A DNA stretch of 64,000 nucleotides, taken from positions 1 through 64,000 of the IMG/VR virus record IMGVR_UViG_3300010413_000023; one strand, written 5' to 3'. The DNA is from a virus. The position numbers and the translations under genes are program-made. Below are positions 38,730 to 47,036 of the stretch, piece by piece (positions within the stretch are counted from its first letter, which is position 1; each line of letters starts with the position of its first letter). The notes under the pieces are model-generated. The model ran no database searches, was not told the DNA's origin, and saw only the letters and a list, made by a program, of their open reading frames with translations.

Positions 38730-39920
38730 ATGAGAGCATATAAAGCGGAACTCGATCCAAACAACAAACAAATTGGTTTTTTTCGTCAATGCGCCGGCGC
38801 GTCCCGTTTTGTATTCAACTGGGGATTGGCTAGGTGGCAGCAATTATATGAGGAAGGGGAAAAGCCAAGTCGGTATGGTTTGTGTAAAGAGTTCAATTCA
38901 ATCAAAGACGAGCAGTGTCCGTGGATTCGAGCCTTGCCCTATGCCGTTGTCGAGGCAGCCTTCTATGATCTTGGTTTTGCATTCCAGAATTTTTTCAGAC
39001 GTGTCAAACAAGGGGCCGATAAAGCTGGTTATCCAAAATTCAAACAGCGATCAGGGAAACGATCTTTTGCTGTGCGAAGCGCAACCGTTGAGCGCGACAG
39101 AATCAGGATCACCAGCCTGGGCTGGGTGCGTCTCAAAGAAAACGGCTATTTGCCTATCGAGGGCAAGCACACGGTATATGCTAGAATCTCAGAACGTGCC
39201 GGACGTTGGTATGTAGCTATTGGAACAGAACATGAAGCAGAGCCAACAGAACTGACCGATCTTGTAATTGGCATTGACCTGGGCCTCAAGACGCGGGCCG
39301 TATTCTCAAATGGGACATTTTTTGATGCGCCCAAAGCGACATACGAGTATGAGAAAAAGCTGGCGCGGGCAAGCCGTGAACTGTCACGCCGGAAGCGGGG
39401 CGGGCAGAATTGGAAGAAAACAAAGCTCAGAGTTCAGCGCCTGCACGCCAAGATCGCAGACGTTCGCAAGCATTGGTTACACCAGATCAGCCATTATGCA
39501 ACGTATGAGTTGAGGCCAAGCGTGATTGTCCTGGAAGACCTTAACGTGTCCGGGATGGTGAAAAACAGGCACTTGGCGAAAGCTGTCAGTGATGCTGGAT
39601 TTTATGAACTACGGAGACAGATCGAATACAAAGCTGCGTGGCTTGGTATCGAGGTTGTCATAGCAGACCAATGGTTTGCCAGTAGCAAAACGTGTTCTGT
39701 GTGTGGTTGGAAAAACACAGACCTGGCACTCTCGGATCGCGTTTTCAAATGCCCAGAGTGCGGGCTTGAGATGGACAGGGACTTGAATGCGGCGCATAAT
39801 CTGGCCGCTTTAGTGAACCGTCAAACAGACGGGGATTGCCTGGGGAGTTGCGGTGATGTAATGTCGTACTGTGAACCAGGAACTCGGCAGCCGAAAGCAG
39901 GCATAAGAACCGGGATGTGA
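38730..39920 (+). CDS. tnpB: TnpB RNA-guided nuclease (IS200/IS605 family)
   Basis: This 396-aa protein is full length for TnpB, the ancestor of Cas12 nucleases, which cuts DNA guided by an omega-RNA made from the element's 3' end. The N-terminal helix-turn-helix/OB region (FFRQCAGASRFVFNWGL) is intact. RuvC-I has Asp183 (VIGIDLGLKTRA), RuvC-II has Glu269 (IVLEDLNVSGM), and RuvC-III has Asp349/Asp351 (MDRDLNAAHNL). A zinc finger (Cys322, Cys325, Cys341, Cys344) lies between. All catalytic residues are present, so it is probably active. ATG at 38730 has only a weak TTAGG site. It is encoded opposite to the phage genes and read from its own promoter towards the CRISPR array. Confidence 0.93.
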   Translation: MRAYKAELDPNNKQIGFFRQCAGASRFVFNWGLARWQQLYEEGEKPSRYGLCKEFNSIKDEQCPWIRALPYAVVEAAFYDLGFAFQNFFRRVKQGADKAGYPKFKQRSGKRSFAVRSATVERDRIRITSLGWVRLKENGYLPIEGKHTVYARISERAGRWYVAIGTEHEAEPTELTDLVIGIDLGLKTRAVFSNGTFFDAPKATYEYEKKLARASRELSRRKRGGQNWKKTKLRVQRLHAKIADVRKHWLHQISHYATYELRPSVIVLEDLNVSGMVKNRHLAKAVSDAGFYELRRQIEYKAAWLGIEVVIADQWFASSKTCSVCGWKNTDLALSDRVFKCPECGLEMDRDLNAAHNLAALVNRQTDGDCLGSCGDVMSYCEPGTRQPKAGIRTGM

Positions 39921-39964
39921 TCGGGGTAAATCCCGATCATCACCTACGAACTGTGGGATTCAAC
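39790..39964 (+). ncRNA. Omega-RNA-like 3' region of tnpB
   Basis: TnpB guide RNAs overlap the 3' end of the gene. Here the stop codon runs into a hairpin GATCGGG/CCCGATC (39919-39925, 39932-39938), then CTGTGGGATTCAAC ending at 39964. A terminal TTCAAC directly before the guide is what I expect for omega-RNAs of this family. The guide would start at 39965 (GTGGGCTTAATAACTGCATA). The 5' limit is an estimate. Confidence 0.6.
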
Positions 39965-39988
39965 GTGGGCTTAATAACTGCATATAGG

Positions 39989-40263
39989 GTTGAACCCACA
40001 TGCGCGTGGGGGATTGGTCTTGCGATCACTCTTTACAGGTTGATCGAAAGTTGAACCCACATGCGCGTGGGGGATTGGGTGCATCCTGACAAAGCGGCGG
40101 TTGTCTATGCGTTGAACCCACATGCGCGTGGGGGATTGGTGTAGCACGAAAAACGAACTTTGACAAAAGCCAGTTGAACCCACAGGCGCGTGGGAGATTG
40201 GGAAGCCGCATCAGAAATGGTGCGACTTTTGTCAGTTGAACCCACATGTGCATAGGTGACTGA
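39989..40263 (+). CRISPR. CRISPR mini-array, 5 repeats and 4 spacers
   Basis: Repeats of 29 nt start GTTGAACCCACATG and end CGCGTGGGGGATTGG, at 39989-40017, 40050-40078, 40111-40139, 40173-40201 (two changes) and 40235-40263 (second half degenerate). Spacers are 32, 32, 33 and 33 nt and unrelated to each other. CCCAC/GTGGG makes a 5-bp stem in each repeat. Size, spacing and stem are those of type I-E arrays. Decay at the right end places the leader at the tnpB side, giving rightward transcription. No cas1, cas2, cas3 or Cascade gene is in the window. Confidence 0.9.
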
Positions 40264-40409
40264 AAGCCGCACCCTTTCGAGCACGGCTTTCCTTACTGTT
40301 CCGCCTATGGGCGGTCAGCTATTGTGACGCACATGCTAGCCTATGCGCCACGATATGACGGCGCTGGTATGCCGTCGGCCCGGCCATACTATGTACCGGG
40401 GGAGTATTG
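40264..40409. other. Non-coding region right of the array
   Basis: It holds three small hairpins: GAAAGCCG/CGGCTTTC (40262-40291, touching the last repeat), CCGCC/GGCGG near 40302-40313, and GACGGC/GCCGTC (40357-40376). None has a T-run, so terminators are uncertain. No leftward promoter for the array is seen. Confidence 0.5.
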
Positions 40410-40931
40410 TTACGCTAAATGAAGCGCTTTTGTTTTTTCACCTGCCATGTATGACCACGGGCAATTGTCGGTTGTGAAATATCCGAGACGGTATAATTCA
40501 GCATCCACACGCTCCAGTGTTTTGCTGTGCAGTCTCATTTTAGGGCCATTGGCATCGATCCATGTTGCCATGTTCCAACTGCCAGTATAAGCACGGCTTG
40601 CGCCCAGCCAATCGACCACCATTTCCCGCACATAAATTTCAGGCATTGGCAAACAGCCGTTTTCAGCCTTACTGCCCCCATGACTATGATCGCTACGTGT
40701 GATCCAATATTCCCAGTGATGTGGATTACAGTTTTGATGATGTAGCCACGCCGCTGCAAATCCATGTGGATCGCTTTTGTCTCCAAAGAATTGCCGATCA
40801 TAGTGTGGCAATTCTGATCTTGAGAATTTGCTTATATCATGGACGATAGCACGCCATAGCGGAAACCCTGTCCGAATTGCCGCGATCAAAACGAACCATT
40901 TGTGTTTTAGTGTTGCAAAAAAGTATCTCAT
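40410..40931 (-). CDS. DUF5662-type protein
   Basis: This 173-aa protein has the family pattern TLKHKWFVLIAAIRTGFPLW, IVHDISKFSRSE and FAAAWLHHQNCNPHHWEYW, with many conserved histidines likely to bind metal, related in style to HD-domain hydrolases. It is common in phages and its function is unknown. A 9-bp leader hairpin (40949-40992) precedes its ribosome site. Confidence 0.75.
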   Translation of the reverse strand: MRYFFATLKHKWFVLIAAIRTGFPLWRAIVHDISKFSRSELPHYDRQFFGDKSDPHGFAAAWLHHQNCNPHHWEYWITRSDHSHGGSKAENGCLPMPEIYVREMVVDWLGASRAYTGSWNMATWIDANGPKMRLHSKTLERVDAELYRLGYFTTDNCPWSYMAGEKTKALHLA

Positions 40932-40948
40932 TTTTCCCTCTTTTGTTG

Positions 40949-40992
40949 CCGGTTGCGCTTTCGGGCGGGGGTTTCCCTACTCACGCAACCGG
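40949..40992 (-). other. Leader hairpin
   Basis: CCGGTTGCG (40949-40957) and CGCAACCGG (40984-40992) flank a 26-nt loop, between the fiber gene and the DUF5662 gene. Confidence 0.5.
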
Positions 40993-40998
40993 GACAAC

Positions 40999-43458
40999 CT
41001 AGATGTCGTGTCCGCGTTTCAGTAGATCGATGCCTTTCGGCGTCAACCTGTCGAGCTGGGCCTGTAGCTTGTCGCGTTCGTCGCGCATGATGCGTTGTTC
41101 CTCGCGGGCGTCCCATTCGCGGCGTCCGAGTTGGAGCAGGAATGTTTCGCGTTGTGAGTCGGTCATGTTGATGTAGTCGTCCAGTTCGGCGTCGCTCAAG
41201 ACGGTGGTGTTGCGAATGGCGCGTTCGTCCTCATTATCCTCGCCATACCGGAAATCGACGCTCACCGTGCGGCTGCGCCCGTGCGACTTGACGCGCATCC
41301 CCTCAAAAATGACCATTGGTGGGGGGCGTCGTTCTGTGAGTCGTTCCGACGGTAGGTGTTTCCATTCCTCGACGCCAGCCACGCCACAGGCAATGCAGAA
41401 CACCAGCGCATAATCTGCGTCCTCACCCTGCACGTTCACCGTGCCTGTGCCGCGTTTCATCTGCGCGCCGCACACCGGGCAAATTCGTGTTGAATCCACG
41501 AGGCGCGACGTGCCGGTATTGGCCGTCACGTAATAGATATTGTCCCATTCAGCCGCCGCGCTGCCCAGGTCCTGCCCTTTTGCCGTTCCGGGTATCAAGT
41601 CGCCGTCCGGCTCAAGTGTGAGCATCGTCGCAATCGCGCCGCCGTCCGACACGCGGAACAACAACGATGACTGATAGGTCGCATTATCGTGCTCGTCGAA
41701 CACGGCCTGAATGTGAGCGATAGTGACGTTTGCCGCAGCGCCTGCGCCGTCGGTATCCGTAGCAAACCCGAGACGTACCCCGTTGCCGTCAGTCGTATCG
41801 GGATTGTAGAATGAGTTAAACACCGGTGCGGCTGCGTTTGAACGTTGGTAAACGGCTACGCCGCCAGCCGTGGTGACGTGTAGGGCTGCCAGAGGCGTTG
41901 CCTCGCCGATGCCGACGCGCCCGTCTGAACCACGAACCCACAGGGCATTCGGCACGCCCACGGCCTCGATACGGGTATCCACGTCCGCACCGCCCTCGTT
42001 GAATACGTTATCCGTCGCCCCGAAATGGACGAACTCACCCAGGGCAACGCCTGCCTTTCTGATGTAATAACGGATGATCGTACCCTCAGCCGCCGCAGCG
42101 GGGTTTTCCCATTCGACCAGCATCGAGGCGGCGTCCTCCATTGCCCCGCCCGCGTCCTCAAGACGGTAGAGGATGCGCCCGGCAAAACCCGCAGCCGCCG
42201 CTCCACTTGTGGCATGTTCCATCGTTTGCCATGTTGAGTAGGTATTGGTGATGGCATCGCTGACGTATTGCGTCGTACTGCCCTCGGCGTCGATCACATA
42301 TTTGATCGCGGGCGCGCCGTCGTATATTTTGAGCACAGAGTTGGCGTCTGTGCCGGGTAGGTTGATCTGCAAGTCCGACTGCGTTGCCACGCCGCTATCG
42401 TCCAGGAAAATCACCGCCGTGTCGTCATTCGTCCCACCCACGAGCCGGATCTGTGGCGAATCGGATGCACCATCGTCCAGCACGAGATTCTGAGAACCGG
42501 TCAACACGCCCGTCGCGCCAACCAACCAGGGCGTGCCTGGATCGCCGTCGCTTGCAGCCAACGCAGCGGGCGGGTAAACGATGCGCCAAGCCCCTTCCCA
42601 AACTTGCCACACCTGATCGGTATCAGTTTCGGCAAAGTGGGTCAGCTCGGCAAGGTCGCCAACGACGAGTAGTAAACGCTCGGCATTCGTCCCGATGATC
42701 CACGGCGCGTTCCACGAAACCAGATCCCACAGGAAACGCCAGTCATAAATGTCATCCTCGGTGATCGTCGTCTGTCCGTTTTCAAGGTCAACCAGGCATA
42801 CCGGGATCGTATTTGCCGATAGGTCAGGGATTGGTGCAGCGGCTGCAAGGGGCACGATCAACCCGTCATCCGAGTCCAGCGTATTAGACGCCCCATCCAC
42901 AAAAACGAGCGTGAAACGGTGCCCGGCTACACCCGGCACGCTCGCCGCCAGATTGATATTCGCGCCGGGAAAACGGTGAACGTCGGCATAGCCGAAAACG
43001 TATTGCCCCCGTTCGACGTGGACGGTCAGATCCGGCGTCGCCTGTGCCCGCCCGCGCATCTCGACGATGTTTCTCAAGTCAATCGGCGCGGGGTCTGCCC
43101 CCGATGCGGCGTTGTGCGATTCGCCGTGGTTGCCCGTCGTAAAATTGTCAACCGTGTCCTGGCTGATCACATCCTGGTACAACGTCCAGTTGACGGCGAG
43201 CACCTGCTCAAATTCGTCTGTTGGAAAACGCCGCCCCACGACGATGGGAAAATCCTCGGGGATGCCGGGAGCGATGATGTTGAACACCTTTGATACTTTG
43301 CTCTGGTCGGCACTATACCGGCACCAGATATACCCCGGCTCACCTGCAACATTCACCGTCCCGCCGCCATTCCCGGCCAGGGCGTTGCGGTATTTCGCGA
43401 TCGTCTGTTTTGAGTCTAGCAGTTTCTGCCATTCCAAGATGGCGCGTTCTTCGCTCAT
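40999..43458 (-). CDS. Tail fiber or appendage protein with C-terminal zinc ribbon
   Basis: This 819-aa protein begins with a helical virion-binding segment, followed by long beta-rich repeats. Around residue 530 GRVGIGEATPLAALHVTTAG is the motif often found before the end of phage fibers, and GQDLGSAAAEWDNIYYVT follows. Then comes an unusual tail: CPVCGAQMKRG...CIACGVAG (zinc ribbon) and a charged coiled coil (EEQRIMRDERDKLQAQLDRL). It probably binds the host surface. The zinc part may be a chaperone or a fused small protein. Confidence 0.7.
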   Translation of the reverse strand: MSEERAILEWQKLLDSKQTIAKYRNALAGNGGGTVNVAGEPGYIWCRYSADQSKVSKVFNIIAPGIPEDFPIVVGRRFPTDEFEQVLAVNWTLYQDVISQDTVDNFTTGNHGESHNAASGADPAPIDLRNIVEMRGRAQATPDLTVHVERGQYVFGYADVHRFPGANINLAASVPGVAGHRFTLVFVDGASNTLDSDDGLIVPLAAAAPIPDLSANTIPVCLVDLENGQTTITEDDIYDWRFLWDLVSWNAPWIIGTNAERLLLVVGDLAELTHFAETDTDQVWQVWEGAWRIVYPPAALAASDGDPGTPWLVGATGVLTGSQNLVLDDGASDSPQIRLVGGTNDDTAVIFLDDSGVATQSDLQINLPGTDANSVLKIYDGAPAIKYVIDAEGSTTQYVSDAITNTYSTWQTMEHATSGAAAAGFAGRILYRLEDAGGAMEDAASMLVEWENPAAAAEGTIIRYYIRKAGVALGEFVHFGATDNVFNEGGADVDTRIEAVGVPNALWVRGSDGRVGIGEATPLAALHVTTAGGVAVYQRSNAAAPVFNSFYNPDTTDGNGVRLGFATDTDGAGAAANVTIAHIQAVFDEHDNATYQSSLLFRVSDGGAIATMLTLEPDGDLIPGTAKGQDLGSAAAEWDNIYYVTANTGTSRLVDSTRICPVCGAQMKRGTGTVNVQGEDADYALVFCIACGVAGVEEWKHLPSERLTERRPPPMVIFEGMRVKSHGRSRTVSVDFRYGEDNEDERAIRNTTVLSDAELDDYINMTDSQRETFLLQLGRREWDAREEQRIMRDERDKLQAQLDRLTPKGIDLLKRGHDI

Positions 43459-43459
43459 T

Positions 43460-46400
43460 CTACACCGCCAATAAATAGATACGATAGGCGATCAATGCCG
43501 CGCTATCGTCATCCAGGTTGCCCGTTTTGTCTGCCCAACCGATACTGACCGGCTCGTCGTAATAGATGGCGACTTGATCGATAACACCGCCGCCGCTTCT
43601 ATCCGTCGTGGCAATGATGAACCCATCGCCCGTGTTGCCATCTGCTGCCGATACGTATATATCCGCATCGCCAGGGAATGTATCGCCATATTCAACCCAC
43701 GACGTACCGCCGTTGTTGCTATAGTACAGGAAATCTTCTTCGGCAAAATACCAATACAGGTTGGCGATGTCCGTCCACCCGATGACGCCCAATCCGTCTA
43801 CAGGCCACGTGAACGTCGCGTCACCCACGTCGGTTGTTACCGGCACGCCCACGTCGAGAAACGTGTCAATGGTACGGAGGATGTCCACCCCGCCAACTGT
43901 AGACTGCCAGATCAGGATGCCGTCATCGTCGTCATAGGTCGAGTCTTCCCAAAACGTGAGTGGATGGACGTTGCCAGAGTTGTCGGCTAGATATGCCGTC
44001 CACGCGCCCGATGTGTCTTGCGTATCCTCGATAAACAGGATGCCCAGGTTGACGATACCGATGATCACGCAGCGGGGTTCAGTTGCACCAACATCCAAAT
44101 GCTTGGACACGGCAAAGGGCTGCCCTCCGTCGATGGCCTCGCCGCCGATGCCACGCCCTCGCCAGTCTGCGGGCGTAGACGATGCGCCGTTGGATTTATT
44201 GTCAATCACCCAAATCTCGCCGCCGAACGTCTCTCCCATCGCGGCTACGTAATCGGGCAGCAGCGCGCAAAAGTCGATCCCGCGCACCGAGTCCGATGTT
44301 ACCGTGGCGATGCCGTCGATGTCGGTCAGGGAAAGCAGTTGTGTCCACGTGCCCGTACCCAGCAAATCGTCATTGTAATACACCCCATCATTCGTCCCGG
44401 CCCACCACTCGCCGGGGGCATTCGGGTCTTCGACAAGCGTCCAGACGTAACGGGCATCGGAACCGGACGCGCCCAGCCCGTCGTTCAGTTCCTCCCATAC
44501 CGGCGTCGTGTCCAGCAGGTTGTAAGTGATCCACACCCCGTCATCCGTGGCCACGAGGGCAATGCCGTCAAATCCGGGTGGCTTTTCAGGCGGCGTCTGT
44601 GTCTCGCCAGTGGTCGGCTCCAGCTCGTCAAGGATGGGCACAGTCACGCCGTCCGGGCCATCTGTCTCGTATTCGCAGCGGTATGTGGTCATCAACACGC
44701 CCTGCGCGGCGTCATAGTCAAACGTCACCCCACGCACCAAAAAATCGGCGTTGGTGAACGTGTACCGTTCCAGCGCCAAGTCAACGTCGATATATTCCTG
44801 CGGCCACAGGTCGCCAAACCGCCAATTGCCCGCCATTTGCAAAGTCAGCTCTGGCCAGCGGTTGTTGGCATAAGCGTACAGGTCGCCCGATAGCGTATTG
44901 AGCTGCGCCTGTCCCGTCACTGCCAGGTTGTTGCTCGCCTGGTTTGTGCCGATATACCCCGAGACGTTGCCCGGCGCGATGGACAGGTACGGCGTGATCA
45001 CCCCGGCGTTGTACAGCACGCCCCCGGCCTCGACGATATTGGCGGGAAACTCGTTGATCTCTCTGAGTTGCACCTGCCCGATCCAGTCGCCCGCGTCCAG
45101 GTCAAACAGCGTGGTTGCTCCACCTGCGGTTTGTACTTGCCTATCAATGACGAACGATGCCCGTTCGTACCGGTCCATCAACACGCGGCCCACGACGCGG
45201 GCCTGCAGGAAATTGTCGAGCGACGCGCGGAACAGATCCCCGGCAAGGAAATCCTGCCCGGCGATCTCCCGCGTGTCCGATGCTCCGTCGAGTTGGATGT
45301 CTGCGTACACGTCCGTAATGGCGGCAAGGTTGGAATGCCACACCGTGAACCACCACGCGGCCCGCGAGATGGTCAAATCTTGCGCGTCCGTCCATTCCGT
45401 TGGCGTGTCGTCGTTCGTGACGGGCACGGGATAGTTCTCGCGTCTGCTGGCCTGTTCTGCCAAAGAAATCACGTCAAACGTGACATCCCCTGTTTCGCTG
45501 TCCTGGGTGACGGTGCCGTCTGCAATGTGCCCGACCATGACGATGTTCTCTGCCCCGTCAATCGGACCTAGACTTTCCTTTGTCCCGGCATACCAGTCAT
45601 CCGCGAACAAGATGACCAGCGCGCCCGGTTCCACGCTGTACTCGGCGGCCTGTGAGCCAAAGATGCGGATCGACGTTGACCACGATCCAGACGTAAAATC
45701 ACCGCTGATGGACGATACGTCAAAGTCGGTGATCGGTACGTAATTCGCCCTTGGCGTCGGGTCCGTTCCCGTCTGGTATTGGTCAGGCCGGCGCAAAGTG
45801 AACACGTACCGCACCCCGCGCCGGAACTCGATGATCGGATCGGCCACGTCACTCAGAACAGAAAGCGTCGTGCGATACCCGGCAAGCCCAGACAGGTTGG
45901 TGTAGGTTTGCGCTGCCGGGTCTTCGAGTGCCGATACCCAGCCCGCGCCGCCATCCTCGCCAGCACTTGCCCATGCGTTTACCGTGCCGCCGGGCGACAG
46001 AGTATAACTATCCGACCAGTCAAAATCAACGTCCACGCTGCCCACGTCAGGATCGATGAATGCTACCCGATGCGGGCCCATGATCGGCGTCGGCGGGTAG
46101 ACGGCCTCTGAGTCTGCCAACTGCGCCCAGGTATAGCCATCCGCACCGAGCGAGTCCCGAAAATAGCCCCACGCCTTGAACCACGACAACACGCCCCCGG
46201 CCTCCGTCGTCTTGGGATACCTTGGGATATACCTGAACTCGTCAAGTACCACGATTTTATCGCCGTTCTGCACGTCGCCCAGTTCGCCCGAGTTGTAGAT
46301 GTACAGCGTCTCGGCCCCCGCGCCAATGGTTTGATCACCGTGGACGGTGAACACGCCCCGGTTGCGCCCGCCCGTTGTGGCACTGTCGATCAACACCGTC

Positions 46401-46612
46401 ATCCCGTCGAGCAGCGTTGTGCCGTTGGCAGAGACGACCACGATCTCGTCGTTCGTCGTGCCGGGTGCGCCGTTGACGGTTCCAGACCAGACGTAACCCG
46501 ACCACGTTCCGGCATCAGAGTCATACATCTCTGCCTGCTGGATGATGAGGTACAATTTTGTCTGATGCGGCACCGATCTGAGTTTGAGTAAATCGGCCGG
46601 TGAAATTGTCAT
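43460..46612 (-). CDS. Tail tip / baseplate protein with beta-propeller
   Basis: This 1050-aa protein follows the tape measure and distal-tail-type genes, where the tail tip hub is expected. Residues 1-690 are domain-rich beta-sheet (for example ITDFDVSSISGDFTSGSWST) with fibronectin-like portions. From about 690 a propeller with sialidase-type Asp-box-like loops starts (GVWITYNLLDTTPVWEELND, WWAGTNDGVYYNDDLLGTGT, FLYYSNNGGTSWVEYGDTFP). It is likely a receptor-binding hub. ATG at 46612 lies 1 bp after the upstream stop. Confidence 0.7.
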   Translation of the reverse strand: MTISPADLLKLRSVPHQTKLYLIIQQAEMYDSDAGTWSGYVWSGTVNGAPGTTNDEIVVVSANGTTLLDGMTVLIDSATTGGRNRGVFTVHGDQTIGAGAETLYIYNSGELGDVQNGDKIVVLDEFRYIPRYPKTTEAGGVLSWFKAWGYFRDSLGADGYTWAQLADSEAVYPPTPIMGPHRVAFIDPDVGSVDVDFDWSDSYTLSPGGTVNAWASAGEDGGAGWVSALEDPAAQTYTNLSGLAGYRTTLSVLSDVADPIIEFRRGVRYVFTLRRPDQYQTGTDPTPRANYVPITDFDVSSISGDFTSGSWSTSIRIFGSQAAEYSVEPGALVILFADDWYAGTKESLGPIDGAENIVMVGHIADGTVTQDSETGDVTFDVISLAEQASRRENYPVPVTNDDTPTEWTDAQDLTISRAAWWFTVWHSNLAAITDVYADIQLDGASDTREIAGQDFLAGDLFRASLDNFLQARVVGRVLMDRYERASFVIDRQVQTAGGATTLFDLDAGDWIGQVQLREINEFPANIVEAGGVLYNAGVITPYLSIAPGNVSGYIGTNQASNNLAVTGQAQLNTLSGDLYAYANNRWPELTLQMAGNWRFGDLWPQEYIDVDLALERYTFTNADFLVRGVTFDYDAAQGVLMTTYRCEYETDGPDGVTVPILDELEPTTGETQTPPEKPPGFDGIALVATDDGVWITYNLLDTTPVWEELNDGLGASGSDARYVWTLVEDPNAPGEWWAGTNDGVYYNDDLLGTGTWTQLLSLTDIDGIATVTSDSVRGIDFCALLPDYVAAMGETFGGEIWVIDNKSNGASSTPADWRGRGIGGEAIDGGQPFAVSKHLDVGATEPRCVIIGIVNLGILFIEDTQDTSGAWTAYLADNSGNVHPLTFWEDSTYDDDDGILIWQSTVGGVDILRTIDTFLDVGVPVTTDVGDATFTWPVDGLGVIGWTDIANLYWYFAEEDFLYYSNNGGTSWVEYGDTFPGDADIYVSAADGNTGDGFIIATTDRSGGGVIDQVAIYYDEPVSIGWADKTGNLDDDSAALIAYRIYLLAV

Positions 46613-46613
46613 G

Positions 46614-47030
46614 TCACGATTCCACCAAATGACTAAACGCGATCCGCACGTTGCTGTAAACTACCGGCCTCTGTGTCCTTGGTATCAGCGTCATAGATTG
46701 TCCCATTGTCGGCCTATCCATCACCGCGCTGTATTCGTCGAAAGTCTGCCCGGCCCCGCCACGATCCGTCGCCGTGCTTATGTATACCTCTGCGCTGGCC
46801 TCGTCTGCCGTGATAAAGTCCAAGAATTTGTTGACATCGTGCTGTGAAAGCGTGTCCCAGTTCCATTCAGCCACGCCAAAACCGAATCCCTTTTTTACGC
46901 CATCCCCTGCCGTCTCTACCCGGCTGTACGGTGTAAAAGACCAGCTATCCGGCTGCGGTATCGACTGGAACTGCAAAGCGTGAATCGTTCCGGCTGTTAG
47001 GCCAAGTCCAAAGTCAAGACATTCGCTCAT
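46614..47030 (-). CDS. Distal-tail-like protein, 138 aa
   Basis: A small beta-rich protein (SWSFTPYSRVETAGDGVKKG...WNWDTLSQHDVNKFL) directly between tape measure and tail tip genes, where siphophages encode the distal tail or tip-attachment protein. The call is positional; no motif is recognised. Confidence 0.5.
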   Translation of the reverse strand: MSECLDFGLGLTAGTIHALQFQSIPQPDSWSFTPYSRVETAGDGVKKGFGFGVAEWNWDTLSQHDVNKFLDFITADEASAEVYISTATDRGGAGQTFDEYSAVMDRPTMGQSMTLIPRTQRPVVYSNVRIAFSHLVES

Positions 47031-47036
47031 ATTATG

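Larger units (their letters stand above)
38455..39964 (+). mobile_element. tnpB-only IS200/IS605-family element, approximate ends
   Basis: The element seems to run from just left of the hairpin at 38478-38518 to TTCAAC at 39959-39964, about 1.5 kb, the usual size of tnpB-only (IS1341-type) elements. No TnpA transposase is present, so it cannot move alone. The left limit is uncertain by some tens of bases. The right limit rests on the omega-RNA-like end. Confidence 0.6.

Noticed and set aside
38517-40171. TGACAAAAGCC shared by spacer 3 (40161-40171) and the region at 38517-38527
   Set aside because: Eleven bases are within chance expectation and the flanks differ; not taken as self-targeting.
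39971-40253. Two minus-strand open frames with peptide repeats (PRACGFN, PHAHVGST)
   Set aside because: They are translations of the CRISPR repeats and spacers; no ribosome site and no protein-like composition.
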